Shown piece by piece: positions 52,604 to 61,298 of a stretch of 62,026 nucleotides of DNA; position 1 is the stretch's first letter, and each line of letters starts with the position of its first letter. The position numbers were made by a program, and so were the translations under genes. The notes below the pieces were generated by a model, which saw only the letters and a program-made list of their open reading frames with translations, searched no databases and was not told the origin of the DNA. Origin of the DNA: Acidobacteriota bacterium (GTDB taxonomy: Bacteria; Acidobacteriota; Terriglobia; Bryobacterales; Bryobacteraceae); the NCBI GenBank assembly GCA_016213775.1, contig JACQZR010000215.1, forward strand, positions 1 to 62,026. The letters are read 5' to 3'.

Positions 52604-53113
52604 TCAGTTCTGAGCCGGAAGCTCAGGCCATGTGGCCGCTGCCGGCACTGCGCTGATGCGCTTCATCGTCATCACCCACATAGGCTTGGAAATGGGAGAC
52701 CGGACGGAGGCCGTCACGATTTCCTGCCGAGTGACGTCGAGAACAAATCGTTCGACATAGCCGCCCAGGTCGGGGAAGCCTTTGATCTTCACCGTGTATT
52801 TGATGAGCCCAGCGCAATCGGAGTTGACTGAGACGGTTCCTACCATTTCGTAGTCCAAAACCAGTCCCGCGAAGACGACAGTACCAGGACCCGACAGTTT
52901 GCCCGAATGGTCAATACTGATCAGCCCCACGCCCACGGTGGGCAAGGTTTCACCAGTTGGCCACGGTCCGGAAGCGGTAGGAATCGTCCATCCAATAGCC
53001 GATGCAGACCACACGCCGACCAGGTGCTGGGAGCCACATTGCGGCTGTGCCAGGATCGTCCCGGAGAGCCAAAATGTCATGAGCGCTACGCCTGCGATAT
53101 TCCGTTTGAACAT
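52604..53113 (-). CDS. Secreted beta-rich protein of unknown function
   Basis: 169 residues: signal peptide (NIAGVALMTFWLSGTILAQ), a mature start PQCGSQHLVGVWSASAIGW, and alternating strands (VGLISIDHSGKLSGPGTVVFAGLVLDYEMVGTVSVNSDCAGLIKYTV), compatible with a lipocalin-like or calycin barrel. GGAGGTGA lies six bases before the ATG. Two cysteines could form a disulfide. No enzymatic motif is visible. Its promoter is probably shared with the divergent CadC-type regulator at 53237, 123 bases away. Confidence 0.75.
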   Translation of the reverse strand: MFKRNIAGVALMTFWLSGTILAQPQCGSQHLVGVWSASAIGWTIPTASGPWPTGETLPTVGVGLISIDHSGKLSGPGTVVFAGLVLDYEMVGTVSVNSDCAGLIKYTVKIKGFPDLGGYVERFVLDVTRQEIVTASVRSPISKPMWVMTMKRISAVPAAATWPELPAQN

Positions 53114-53236
53114 TTTCGTTCACCTCCACCACCAATGATCCGCGAAACCCGGTTTCGAACCTATAGACAGCGGCATGACCGGATATTGAATTCTCCTTGA
53201 CGCCCGTCTCGGCCGGGGTTACGTTGAGGGGGAGCC

Positions 53237-54988
53237 ATGCGAAAGGCGGATTCCAATCAGGAAGTCGTCCATTTCGGCGATTTCGTTGCCGATATCAGCG
53301 CTGGACAATTGCACAAGCAAGGGCGCAGAATCAGCCTCCGGGAGCAGCCGTTCGAGGTGCTGGTGTTGCTGCTCGATCATCCCGGCGAGATCGTCACGCG
53401 GGAGGAACTTCGCCGGAGGCTCTGGCCCAGCGACGTCTTCGTCGACTTCGACAACAACGTGAATACCGCCGTCGGAAGGCTGCGGGCAGCGCTCGGCGAT
53501 TCGGCGGAACACCCGCAGTTCATCGAGACCCTGCCCAAGCGCGGCTATCGGTTCATTGCCAGCGTGAGCCGGCGTTTAGCAGAAGACATGCCGGCGCGGA
53601 GAGTAAAGCTCGCGGTGCTTCCATTCTCCAACCTCAGCGGTGATCCCACTCAGGAGTACTTCAGCGATGGCATTACCGAGGAACTGATCAGCCGGCTCGC
53701 CATACTGGCCCCCGAGCGGCTGGGCGTCGTCGCGCGCACGACATCGATGCACTACAGGAGTCTCCACAAGGATATCGCCGGAATCGGCCGTGATCTCGGG
53801 CTGGATTACGTTCTCGAGGGCAGCGCGCGGAGGGAAGGCGGCCAGGCGCGCATTACAGTGCAACTGATCCAGGTGAGCGATCAGACGCACGTGTGGTCGA
53901 AAGCCTATGATTTCGAACTACACCATATTCTTAGATTACAGAGCAGGTTGGCCGATGCGGTCGCCGAGCAGATGCGGGTCATTCTGCCTCAGCACGGCTT
54001 GTCGAACCGAATCCGGCCGGTCAATCCCGAGGCGCACGACGCATACCTGAAAGGACTTTATCACTTCAGCCGGTACAACCCGGTGGGATTTGAGCGGGCG
54101 ACGGAACGGTTCCAACTGGCCGTTCGGAAAGATGCCTGCTATGCGGCGGCGCACGCTAAGCTGGCTCTCTGCCGCGCCTTTGCCGCATACTTCGGCTACG
54201 CCGCACCTTCTGAGGCGTACCCACAGGCCGAGGCCGCCGCGATCAAAGCCCTGGCACTCGATGGGAATCTCCCGGACGCGCACCTTGCACTCGGGCTGGT
54301 TCGATTCCTTCACGACTGGGACCTCCTGGCTTGTGAATGCGAGTTCCAACGAGCGATTGAGATAAGCCCCAACGACCCGCTCGGCCACTGGTTCTATTCC
54401 ATGTTCGTCGCCACAATTAAAGAGGACCACTCCGCCGCCGCCAAGGAGATGGCGCTTGCGCAGGAGTTGGATCCGTTGTCCATGAGCGTCCAGGCGAATA
54501 AGGGGTGGATACTCTACTGGGCGCGCCGCTTCGACGAGGCCATCGTGCAAGCCAGGGAGACGATCGGGTTGGATGAGAACTGCGTTCAGGCGTATAACGT
54601 GTTGGGTCTGTCCCTCATCGCCACGGGCGCGCCGGACGAGGCCGTGGTGATTCTGAAGGAGTGCGTCAGGAGGTTTGGAGATGCTCTTTCTCTTGCCTGG
54701 CTTGGAATGGCGTACGGCGCGGCGGGCTGCGAGGAAGAGGCGCGTGCAGTTCTGCGGCTGATGGAAGAACGAACGACGGCCGGGCGTATGCCGTCTGTAT
54801 GCCTCGCGTGGGTTCACGGGGGGCTTGGCGCCAAGGCAAGGGCTCTGGACCTGATCGAGCAGGCGTATGCCGAGCACGACGCCGTCATTTTGTGGCTTCG
54901 AGTTTCCCCAATGTTTGACATGTTGCGCGACGAGCCCCGTTGCCAACAACTGATCGCACGGCTCGGTCTTCCGCCAATCGAAACCTGA
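53237..54988 (+). CDS. CadC-type winged-helix regulator with TPR repeats
   Basis: 583 residues: an OmpR-type winged helix (about 10-105, FEVLVLLLDHPGEIVTREELRRRLWPSDVFVDFDNNVNTAVGRLRAALGD, ETLPKRGYRF), a FlgO/TolB-like domain (about 120-250, KLAVLPFSNLSGDPTQEYFSDGITEELI) and TPR repeats to the end. Unlike most CadC proteins it has no clear transmembrane helix between these parts, so it is probably cytoplasmic and signals through protein contacts. Acidobacteria carry many such proteins. It is the intact relative of the frameshifted gene at 50016 and diverges from two secreted-protein genes it may control. Confidence 0.88.
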   Translation: MRKADSNQEVVHFGDFVADISAGQLHKQGRRISLREQPFEVLVLLLDHPGEIVTREELRRRLWPSDVFVDFDNNVNTAVGRLRAALGDSAEHPQFIETLPKRGYRFIASVSRRLAEDMPARRVKLAVLPFSNLSGDPTQEYFSDGITEELISRLAILAPERLGVVARTTSMHYRSLHKDIAGIGRDLGLDYVLEGSARREGGQARITVQLIQVSDQTHVWSKAYDFELHHILRLQSRLADAVAEQMRVILPQHGLSNRIRPVNPEAHDAYLKGLYHFSRYNPVGFERATERFQLAVRKDACYAAAHAKLALCRAFAAYFGYAAPSEAYPQAEAAAIKALALDGNLPDAHLALGLVRFLHDWDLLACECEFQRAIEISPNDPLGHWFYSMFVATIKEDHSAAAKEMALAQELDPLSMSVQANKGWILYWARRFDEAIVQARETIGLDENCVQAYNVLGLSLIATGAPDEAVVILKECVRRFGDALSLAWLGMAYGAAGCEEEARAVLRLMEERTTAGRMPSVCLAWVHGGLGAKARALDLIEQAYAEHDAVILWLRVSPMFDMLRDEPRCQQLIARLGLPPIET

Positions 54989-54994
54989 GCGACA

Positions 54995-55015
54995 GGGCGG
55001 CCGGGTTGACCGCCC
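54995..55015. terminator. Hairpin between convergent genes
   Basis: GGGCGG and CCGCCC form a 6-bp stem with a 9-base loop in the 40 bases between the regulator stop (54988) and the receptor stop (55029). It could serve both strands. There is no strong U tract. Confidence 0.4.
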
Positions 55016-55028
55016 CTTTGGTTGATGG

Positions 55029-58000
55029 TTAGAAGGTAAGACGGAGTCCGAAACGGAACTTGCGTTCGTCGCTGGCACCGGTAATGGCCATGAAGTTGTT
55101 GGCGTTGGTGACTTCGCCGGCGGCGTTGATGGCCATCGAACTGACATTGGCCGCCGGGTTGCCGAAGCGAGGAGTGTTGGTGAAGTTGAAAGACTCGGCT
55201 TTGAATTGAAGGACGAAACGTTCGGTGATCTTGAAGTCCTTGAACATGGCGAGGTCCACCTTCTGGAAGCCGGGCCCGCGAACGGAATTGCGTCCCATGG
55301 AACCAAAGCGGAAGAGCCCGGCCGGCCGCTGGAAGTTAGGATCACGAAACGATTTGATGGAGTAGTACTGGGTGCCGGGTCCGACGTCGCCGATCTTTTC
55401 GAGCTCGGCGATTTGATCGGCAGTTTGAGAAGAGCCAGGCGCGTTGAGTGACGTAGTGGCGGCGCTGACCGTGAAGGGCAATCCGCTGTAGGCGGAGTAG
55501 ATGCCGTTGATGCGCCAGCCCCCCGCGATCTTGTCGACGATGCCGCTGAGAGGCATGGGACGTCCGCTGCCCCAAGGCAGTTCATATACCCAGCTCATGA
55601 CGAACATGTGGGTCCGGTCGTAACCGGCAACGGCGCGGTTGCGGGAGAGTTCGCTGTCGAGGTTGGTGAGCGGAAGGCCGGCCCACCCGTCTTCGTCAGA
55701 GAGGTTGATGGACTTGGACCACGTGTAGGCGCCCTTCATGAAAAGCCCCTTGGAGAGGTTCTTGTTGATGGCGACCTGGAGGGCGTGGTAATTGGAGTTG
55801 CCCCAGCCGTCCCATAGGAGAGCTTCGATGAGACGGTTCTGTGTGCGCACGAGCGGCCGGCCTTGCGGACCGGAGCCTATGGGGGCGGCGTTGATGTCCT
55901 TGTCGAGGAGCTGGCGCACGGTCTGATTGCCGACGTAACCAACCGAGGCGATGAACGACGCGGGGAGGCGGCGTTCGAGGGTGTAGTTCCAGCTTTGGAT
56001 GTAGCCGCGGTGCAGGAGTCCACCGTAGGGGCTGCGCGGTCCCATGTTGACGGTAGAGGGCAACGGGATGGATCCGCTGCTGATGTCGGGTGTGGGGACA
56101 TCAGGGATGCCCTGAGTGAGTGTGCCGTAGTAGCCGAATTGCGTGGGTGCGACCCAGTTGGAAGCGATGGTGGCGGGGTAGAGACCACGCAACGGGCGCG
56201 AGATGACCATCGGGTTGTAGCTGATGCTGTAGCCGGCGCGCATTACGGTGTTTTCGTTGAGGCGCCAGGCCAGGCCCAGACGGGGCGAGAACAGCTTCTT
56301 GGAAACGGACATCCCGTTGTCAACAGGGACGTTGCCGACGCCGCCGATGGTGACGATGTTGGTGGCGGGGTTCCAGCGCTCGATGCCCCGGCCATCACCA
56401 CGGTTCATGAGCGGGTAGTATTCATAGCGCACACCCACGTTGAGGGTGAGTTTGCGGTTGATCTGCCAGCGATCGCGGATGAACAAACCGTGCTGCCACT
56501 CGCGGGTGTGCATATCGAAAAACTGAACGGACTTGTTGGCGCTGCCGAGGATGTCGAGGAGGCCAGCGGCGTACTGATGATTCGTGCGCGCAATCTGGCC
56601 CTGGAGGACGGTAGCGTTGCCAGTGGGGGTGAGGTTGCCGCGCGGGTTTGCGATTTCTGGCTGCCAGTGATTCATAGCGTGGCGGATGATGTCGACGCCC
56701 CAGCGGAGTTCATGCGCGCCTCGAATCTTGGAAAAATTCATTGTATAGGTGTAGCTGCGGTCGGCGTAGAAGTTGGGATTGGAGGACGTGCAGTTGCCCC
56801 AGGCGGTGAAGCCGTTGGCGATGCAGGGCTGGCCGGAGTAGCGGATGTCCTTGGCGAAAGCTTTGCCGCCGTTGGTGCCGGGGATGCCCCAGACTTCCGA
56901 CCCCCAGAACTTCCCGAAGTCGGGGCCGGTAGCTTCATTCTTGAAGCGGGTGTGGCCGAAGACGCCATCGACGAGAAGGGTTGGGGACAGGGTGAGATTG
57001 AAGCCGAAGGTGGGGATGTCGACGCGGGCATAGGCTTTGCCGAGCTGGCCGAGGGCGGGTCCGGTGAGTTCGCCGAGAGCGGCGGCGCCTTGGACAGGGG
57101 CCTTCATGAGCGAGTACTTGCCCCAAACCATGAGATTGGTGGTGACGTTGTAGTTGGATTTGACATCGAACTGATCACGTTGAAGCGACAGGGTAGCGGC
57201 GGCGAAGTAATTTCCGGAGAGACCGAAGGCATCCTGAGCGCGCTGATTCGGAAGTGGGGCGAGCGCCTGGATCTTGGTCCACGTGGGAGAGAAGCGTGAG
57301 GAGGGAACGCGGTTGTTGGCGAAGGGCTGGCGGCCCGCACCGTTGGCGTCGCCGGTAAGTGGATCGTAGATGTTGCCGAGACCGGCGTAGGCGGAGAAGT
57401 CGCCGGCGCGCATGTCCGCGGGAGGAGTAGAGAAATTGCCGAACTGCGCAGTTTTCTCGCTGGTGCGTTCGTAGCTGAAGAAGTAGAACAGCTTGTTCCT
57501 GATGATGGGTCCGCCGACGGTAAAGCCGGGGATGTTGACGATGGACTTGGGGAGCGTGGGGCGGTTGACGTTCTGTTGGAAGAAGTACGGGCGAGCGTAG
57601 AGGTGCTGGTTGTCGTGATACCAGAATGCTGACCCGCGGAGTTGGTTGGTGCCGGACTTGGTGGCAACGGTTACAGCAGCGCCGCCGGCCATGCCTTGTT
57701 CGGCGTCATAGGAAGAGGTTGAGATGTTGACGTTCTCGATGGATTCGACGGGCGGGTTGTAGAGGGTGTGATGCGGGAGCCAGATGTAGACGTTGGTTGC
57801 ACCATCGACGCGGGTGTTGTTGTTGTTGCGGTTGGTACCGTTGACATTGGTGGTGAGGGAGCGTTGGGGGCTTATACCGACGGTGTTCTGGAGGGCGGCG
57901 GGCGTTGCCCCGGGAACGAGGTTGATGAGCGTTTGGAAGTTGCGATAGGCGGGGAGAGGGAGTTCGACAACGGCCCGGGAGGAGAGTTCGGCGCGGGTAT

Positions 58001-58412
58001 CAGCGCGATCGGCTTGCAGCGCCGCGGCTGTGGCGGAGATGGTGACCTGTTCGGAAACCTGGCCGACTTCGAGGCGCGAATCGACGCGGGTGACGGTGTT
58101 GATGGTGACGCCGATGCCGGTCCTGGTGAGCGAGCGGAAGCCGGTGGCGGTGATGACGATTTTGTAGGCGCCGGGGAGGACGCTGACGAGGCTGTAGCGG
58201 CCCTGGGCGTCGGATTTGGTTTCGCGCACGGCGGCGGTTTCGATGTTGGTGGCGGAGACCGACGCTCCGGGAACGACGGCGCCGGTGGGATCTTCCACTG
58301 TGCCGACGATGGACCCATAGAGGACCTGTGCGTGCGCGGACAAGGCTGCGCATGCGAGCAGACAGAGAAGGACAGCGGCGGAACGAACTGCTTTTGCGAG
58401 AAGAGCGGACAT
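55029..58412 (-). CDS. Oar-like TonB-dependent receptor with carboxypeptidase-regulatory domain
   Basis: 1,127 residues: signal peptide (SAAVLLCLLACAALSAHAQ), carboxypeptidase-regulatory-like domain (about 32-115, IVGTVEDPTGAVVPGASVSATN), plug region (VVELPLPAYRNFQTLINLVPGATP; MAGGAAVTVATKSGTNQLRGS) and a barrel ending FRFGLRLTF. It is the longest of three receptors in the window. It starts 200 bases from the divergent PEP-CTERM gene at 58613. The ligand is not inferable; no transport or hydrolase partner is adjacent on the same strand. Confidence 0.92.
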   Translation of the reverse strand: MSALLAKAVRSAAVLLCLLACAALSAHAQVLYGSIVGTVEDPTGAVVPGASVSATNIETAAVRETKSDAQGRYSLVSVLPGAYKIVITATGFRSLTRTGIGVTINTVTRVDSRLEVGQVSEQVTISATAAALQADRADTRAELSSRAVVELPLPAYRNFQTLINLVPGATPAALQNTVGISPQRSLTTNVNGTNRNNNNTRVDGATNVYIWLPHHTLYNPPVESIENVNISTSSYDAEQGMAGGAAVTVATKSGTNQLRGSAFWYHDNQHLYARPYFFQQNVNRPTLPKSIVNIPGFTVGGPIIRNKLFYFFSYERTSEKTAQFGNFSTPPADMRAGDFSAYAGLGNIYDPLTGDANGAGRQPFANNRVPSSRFSPTWTKIQALAPLPNQRAQDAFGLSGNYFAAATLSLQRDQFDVKSNYNVTTNLMVWGKYSLMKAPVQGAAALGELTGPALGQLGKAYARVDIPTFGFNLTLSPTLLVDGVFGHTRFKNEATGPDFGKFWGSEVWGIPGTNGGKAFAKDIRYSGQPCIANGFTAWGNCTSSNPNFYADRSYTYTMNFSKIRGAHELRWGVDIIRHAMNHWQPEIANPRGNLTPTGNATVLQGQIARTNHQYAAGLLDILGSANKSVQFFDMHTREWQHGLFIRDRWQINRKLTLNVGVRYEYYPLMNRGDGRGIERWNPATNIVTIGGVGNVPVDNGMSVSKKLFSPRLGLAWRLNENTVMRAGYSISYNPMVISRPLRGLYPATIASNWVAPTQFGYYGTLTQGIPDVPTPDISSGSIPLPSTVNMGPRSPYGGLLHRGYIQSWNYTLERRLPASFIASVGYVGNQTVRQLLDKDINAAPIGSGPQGRPLVRTQNRLIEALLWDGWGNSNYHALQVAINKNLSKGLFMKGAYTWSKSINLSDEDGWAGLPLTNLDSELSRNRAVAGYDRTHMFVMSWVYELPWGSGRPMPLSGIVDKIAGGWRINGIYSAYSGLPFTVSAATTSLNAPGSSQTADQIAELEKIGDVGPGTQYYSIKSFRDPNFQRPAGLFRFGSMGRNSVRGPGFQKVDLAMFKDFKITERFVLQFKAESFNFTNTPRFGNPAANVSSMAINAAGEVTNANNFMAITGASDERKFRFGLRLTF

Positions 58413-58612
58413 ATCAAATTACTCCTTGAAGCAAACCACACCGTGGTGGTTCTATCGGACAATCATAGGCGATTTTGGGGTGGTAGGGTAGCGTGGGCTG
58501 GGCGGCGGAGAGAGCGAACCGGCAAGGCGGCCCGCAGTAGTGTCCCATGTACACGGTTGGTATACCAGTATCAGAGCACCTTAGGTGTTGAGCCAAAAAG
58601 GAGGCTTGCGCC

Positions 58613-59212
58613 ATGCATTCTTCAATACTTATGCTTCTTGCCACGTGCCTGTTGGTTGGCACGGCAAGCGTCAATGCGGTTCCTATAGTGAGGATCAGTT
58701 TTGATCAGTTGCAAAACGGCGAAGATGTTTTGAATTATTACAGCGGCGGGTTTGGCAGTTTGGGAAGCGGGCCGGGGCCAGGTTTGAGCACTGCTTTTGG
58801 AGCGGGATGGATCGTTGGTCCTCCCGATGTCTACTCCCTGCCGGGAGGCAAGTCGGCTGGTCTATCGTCGACGGCAACGATGAATGTACCGGGAGGATTC
58901 ACCGGCTGGTTCTCGTTCTATTATTCCGGCGCACCACTGACTGTGGACTTCTTCAGTGGACAGAATGGGTCCGGGTTCTTGGTTGGGTCGATGCCGTTGG
59001 CGGGCGAGGCGCAGTTTGCCACAGCCGGGTGGTGGTCGCCCGGCTTCCAATCCGCGGTGTTCCAATCGAGCGGCAACCGGATCGACGCGGTGACTTTTGG
59101 TGAGCTTGTCATTCCCGAGCCCATGTCCTACCAATATGTGGTGCTTGGACTCGGGCTGTTAGCGGGTGTTCGTGCACGCGGGACGATTCGTCGTTCCGGG
59201 ATTCTTCCATAG
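58613..59212 (+). CDS. PEP-CTERM secreted protein
   Basis: 199 residues: signal peptide (LMLLATCLLVGTASVNA), a beta-rich domain (IVRISFDQLQNGEDVLNYYSGGFGS, GFTGWFSFYYSGAPLTVDFFSG) and a classical PEP-CTERM tail VIPEPMSYQYVVLGLGLLAG followed by arginines. AAGGAGG lies ten bases before the ATG. The domain resembles carbohydrate-binding or structural exported modules in other PEP-CTERM proteins, without a known function. Exosortase itself is not in the window. Confidence 0.88.
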   Translation: MHSSILMLLATCLLVGTASVNAVPIVRISFDQLQNGEDVLNYYSGGFGSLGSGPGPGLSTAFGAGWIVGPPDVYSLPGGKSAGLSSTATMNVPGGFTGWFSFYYSGAPLTVDFFSGQNGSGFLVGSMPLAGEAQFATAGWWSPGFQSAVFQSSGNRIDAVTFGELVIPEPMSYQYVVLGLGLLAGVRARGTIRRSGILP

Positions 59213-59246
59213 AGCGAGGCTGGCGCGTAGACAACTACGATGCCAT

Positions 59247-60608
59247 ATGTTTAACCTGATTGTCGCTTTGCTGATCGCGGCTCTTGCCGCGCCTGGGTTG
59301 GTTGCGCAAGCGCGCACTCCGTTGGTATCGGAAGCGCTGAAGTGCGGGAAGGTGGGGACCGCGGGAAGCCTCGCCAACGGGATGGAGCTGCAGCGGCACA
59401 ACCTGGATACGACACGGTATCCGAATGCGCTATGTAATGACGGGTCGAACGCGATCTTTTATTACCGTCCCTATCAGGGGGCGGTGAACAGGAACCGGTG
59501 GGTGATTCAACTGCAGGGCGGGGGCTCGTGCGGTTCGGCAAACGATTGCGCCAACCGGTGGTGCAGTGTGGACACGAATTTCAGCAGCGTGGGGATGTCG
59601 TCGAATCCGGCTCCGAAGGTGGGGATCAACGGGAACGGGATCCTGGAGCGGCGTGCGGACAATCCAATGGGCGCGTTCAATCACGTGCTGGTGAAGTACT
59701 GCAGTTCAGACAAGTGGAGCGGGACGGCGCGGGACACGATTGTGGATGCGGACGATCCGGTCACGGGGGCGCCGGTGACGATGAGGCTTCACTTTCTCGG
59801 AAGCCGGATTCTCGATGCGGCGATAGGGACGTTGCGGCAGGCGGGTGGTGTCCAGTTGAACTATACACTTGGTGGTACAGACCAGGAGATGCCGAATCTG
59901 GACGATGCGGAAGTGGTGATTCTGGCGGGGGCGTCGGGTGGCGCAGGGGGCGTCAATAATAATGCGGACCGGCTCGGGGCGCTGCTGCGGCGTACGAATA
60001 ATAGCTGTCGCGGGCAGCGGACTTGCGGGCTGTTGTACCGGGCGCTGCACGATTCCGCGTACAATCCGGACCCGGTGAATCTGGATTTTTCGACGACACC
60101 GTTCTGCGTGCGGTTTGGCTACTGCACGCCGGAGGAGGTGTTGACCTACGATATGGAGAACGGGGAGGGGACGCTGTGGAAGTCGCGCATTGACGAGAGT
60201 TGCGGCGAGTGGCACCGGAAGAACGATCCAGACAGGGAGTGGCTGTGCGCTGACAGTCAGCACATTCTGGTGAATCACATTACGACGCCGCTGTTTATTC
60301 GCATGGGGCAAACGGATGAGTTGCTGTCGGCGGGGATGCTGGAAGCGCAGTACACGGTACCGGGTCAGGGTGTGATGACGCTGGAAAGCTACGCGGCGTT
60401 GATTCGCGCCCAGATGACTGCGTTGTCGACGGTGAAGGAAAAAGGCGAGGAAGGGGGTGAGATGACGGTCACGCCGGGCGGGTTCAGCCCGACATGCCCG
60501 GATCACGAGACGCTGGGGGACACGTCGCAGACGTTCAATGTGCGGATCACGGCGGGAGGGCAGACGTACCGCTTGTTCGATGTGATTCAGAACTGGCTGG
60601 AGGGGTAG
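59247..60608 (+). CDS. Pectinacetylesterase/Notum-family exported hydrolase
   Basis: 453 residues from ATG 59247; the frame to 59166 lacks a better start. A signal peptide (FNLIVALLIAALAAPGLVAQA) precedes an alpha/beta-hydrolase with the family marks VIQLQGGGSC (about 86-95), several conserved cysteines (for example NDCANRWC, KYCSSDKWSG), the nucleophile Ser230 in LAGASGGAGG, and a C-terminal CPDHETL with a likely catalytic His. Pectinacetylesterases remove acetyl groups from polysaccharides; the animal relative Notum removes palmitoleate. Here it probably deacylates plant or microbial polymer. It lies 34 bases after the PEP-CTERM gene. Confidence 0.85.
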   Translation: MFNLIVALLIAALAAPGLVAQARTPLVSEALKCGKVGTAGSLANGMELQRHNLDTTRYPNALCNDGSNAIFYYRPYQGAVNRNRWVIQLQGGGSCGSANDCANRWCSVDTNFSSVGMSSNPAPKVGINGNGILERRADNPMGAFNHVLVKYCSSDKWSGTARDTIVDADDPVTGAPVTMRLHFLGSRILDAAIGTLRQAGGVQLNYTLGGTDQEMPNLDDAEVVILAGASGGAGGVNNNADRLGALLRRTNNSCRGQRTCGLLYRALHDSAYNPDPVNLDFSTTPFCVRFGYCTPEEVLTYDMENGEGTLWKSRIDESCGEWHRKNDPDREWLCADSQHILVNHITTPLFIRMGQTDELLSAGMLEAQYTVPGQGVMTLESYAALIRAQMTALSTVKEKGEEGGEMTVTPGGFSPTCPDHETLGDTSQTFNVRITAGGQTYRLFDVIQNWLEG

Positions 60609-60728
60609 TCGCCGTCGATTGTGGTGGCGTCCGGGCCCGGCGCGAATGTTTGCCCGTAGACCCCGCGCGAGGGACGGTTGGCCACATTGGAGTGGCGCGT
60701 GGATGCCCGGCGAGGCGATAGTTGGGGG

Positions 60729-61265
60729 ATGCGGCTCCGGGTTCTGCTGTTGTGCGCGTCGACACTCGCGATGGGTCAGAGTTGGGTTGAAGGGGAGATT
60801 GGCTACCGGGTGACTGTCATTCCGGAAGGGTCAGTGGCCTCGCGGATTGGGTTGCGGGTGGGCGATGTGCTGGCAGAGCCCGGAGTACTGCCGCGCAGAT
60901 TGCGGGAGGCCGCGGCGGAGGGAGCGGAGATTCCGTTGTTCCGGTTCGATGGGGCCGGGGCGTACAAGCGGGAGGCATTGCGGGTGGCGTTCGCGACAGG
61001 GGAGGAGCGGAGGCTGGGAACGACTGGGGACCTGGGGTTTCTGATTACCGGTGTGAAGGCTGGATCGCTGGCTGCCCGGGCGGAACTGAAGACATGGGAT
61101 TTCCTGCCGAAAATTGATGAGACCTTCGTGCACTCCGTTGAGGATTTGAAGCTGGTGGATGCGGCGTATGAGAAGGGCGCACAGGTACACATTCACTTCA
61201 CGCGGTGGTTTGGCGAGCATGGAGGCTTCAAGAACGCCGTGTCGCGGCGGCGGTTTGTGAAGTGA
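60729..61265 (+). CDS. Exported protein with two PDZ-like segments
   Basis: 178 residues from ATG 60729, chosen because a signal peptide (LRVLLLCASTLAMGQS) follows. Two PDZ-like parts can be seen: VIPEGSVASRIGLRVGDVLAEPG (about 30-60) and GFLITGVKAGSLAARAELKTWDFLPKIDETFVHSVEDL (about 105-145), the second with the usual loop for binding peptide C-termini. There is no protease domain. The frame to 60678 adds a charged leader without a signal. It lies between the hydrolase and the SDR gene, all on plus. Confidence 0.72.
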   Translation: MRLRVLLLCASTLAMGQSWVEGEIGYRVTVIPEGSVASRIGLRVGDVLAEPGVLPRRLREAAAEGAEIPLFRFDGAGAYKREALRVAFATGEERRLGTTGDLGFLITGVKAGSLAARAELKTWDFLPKIDETFVHSVEDLKLVDAAYEKGAQVHIHFTRWFGEHGGFKNAVSRRRFVK

Positions 61266-61298
61266 CGGGTGCGGGCGCGCTCCGGTACAATCGCGCTG

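Noticed and set aside
53936-55585. 549-residue minus-strand open frame
   Set aside because: Antisense to the CadC/TPR regulator and the end of a receptor; Ser/Pro/Arg-rich with no motif. The plus-strand protein is clearly real.
55863-57299. 478-residue plus-strand open frame
   Set aside because: Antisense to the third TonB-dependent receptor; composition reflects the opposite strand only.
57768-58688. 306-residue plus-strand open frame
   Set aside because: Antisense to the start of the third receptor and overlapping the PEP-CTERM gene in another frame.
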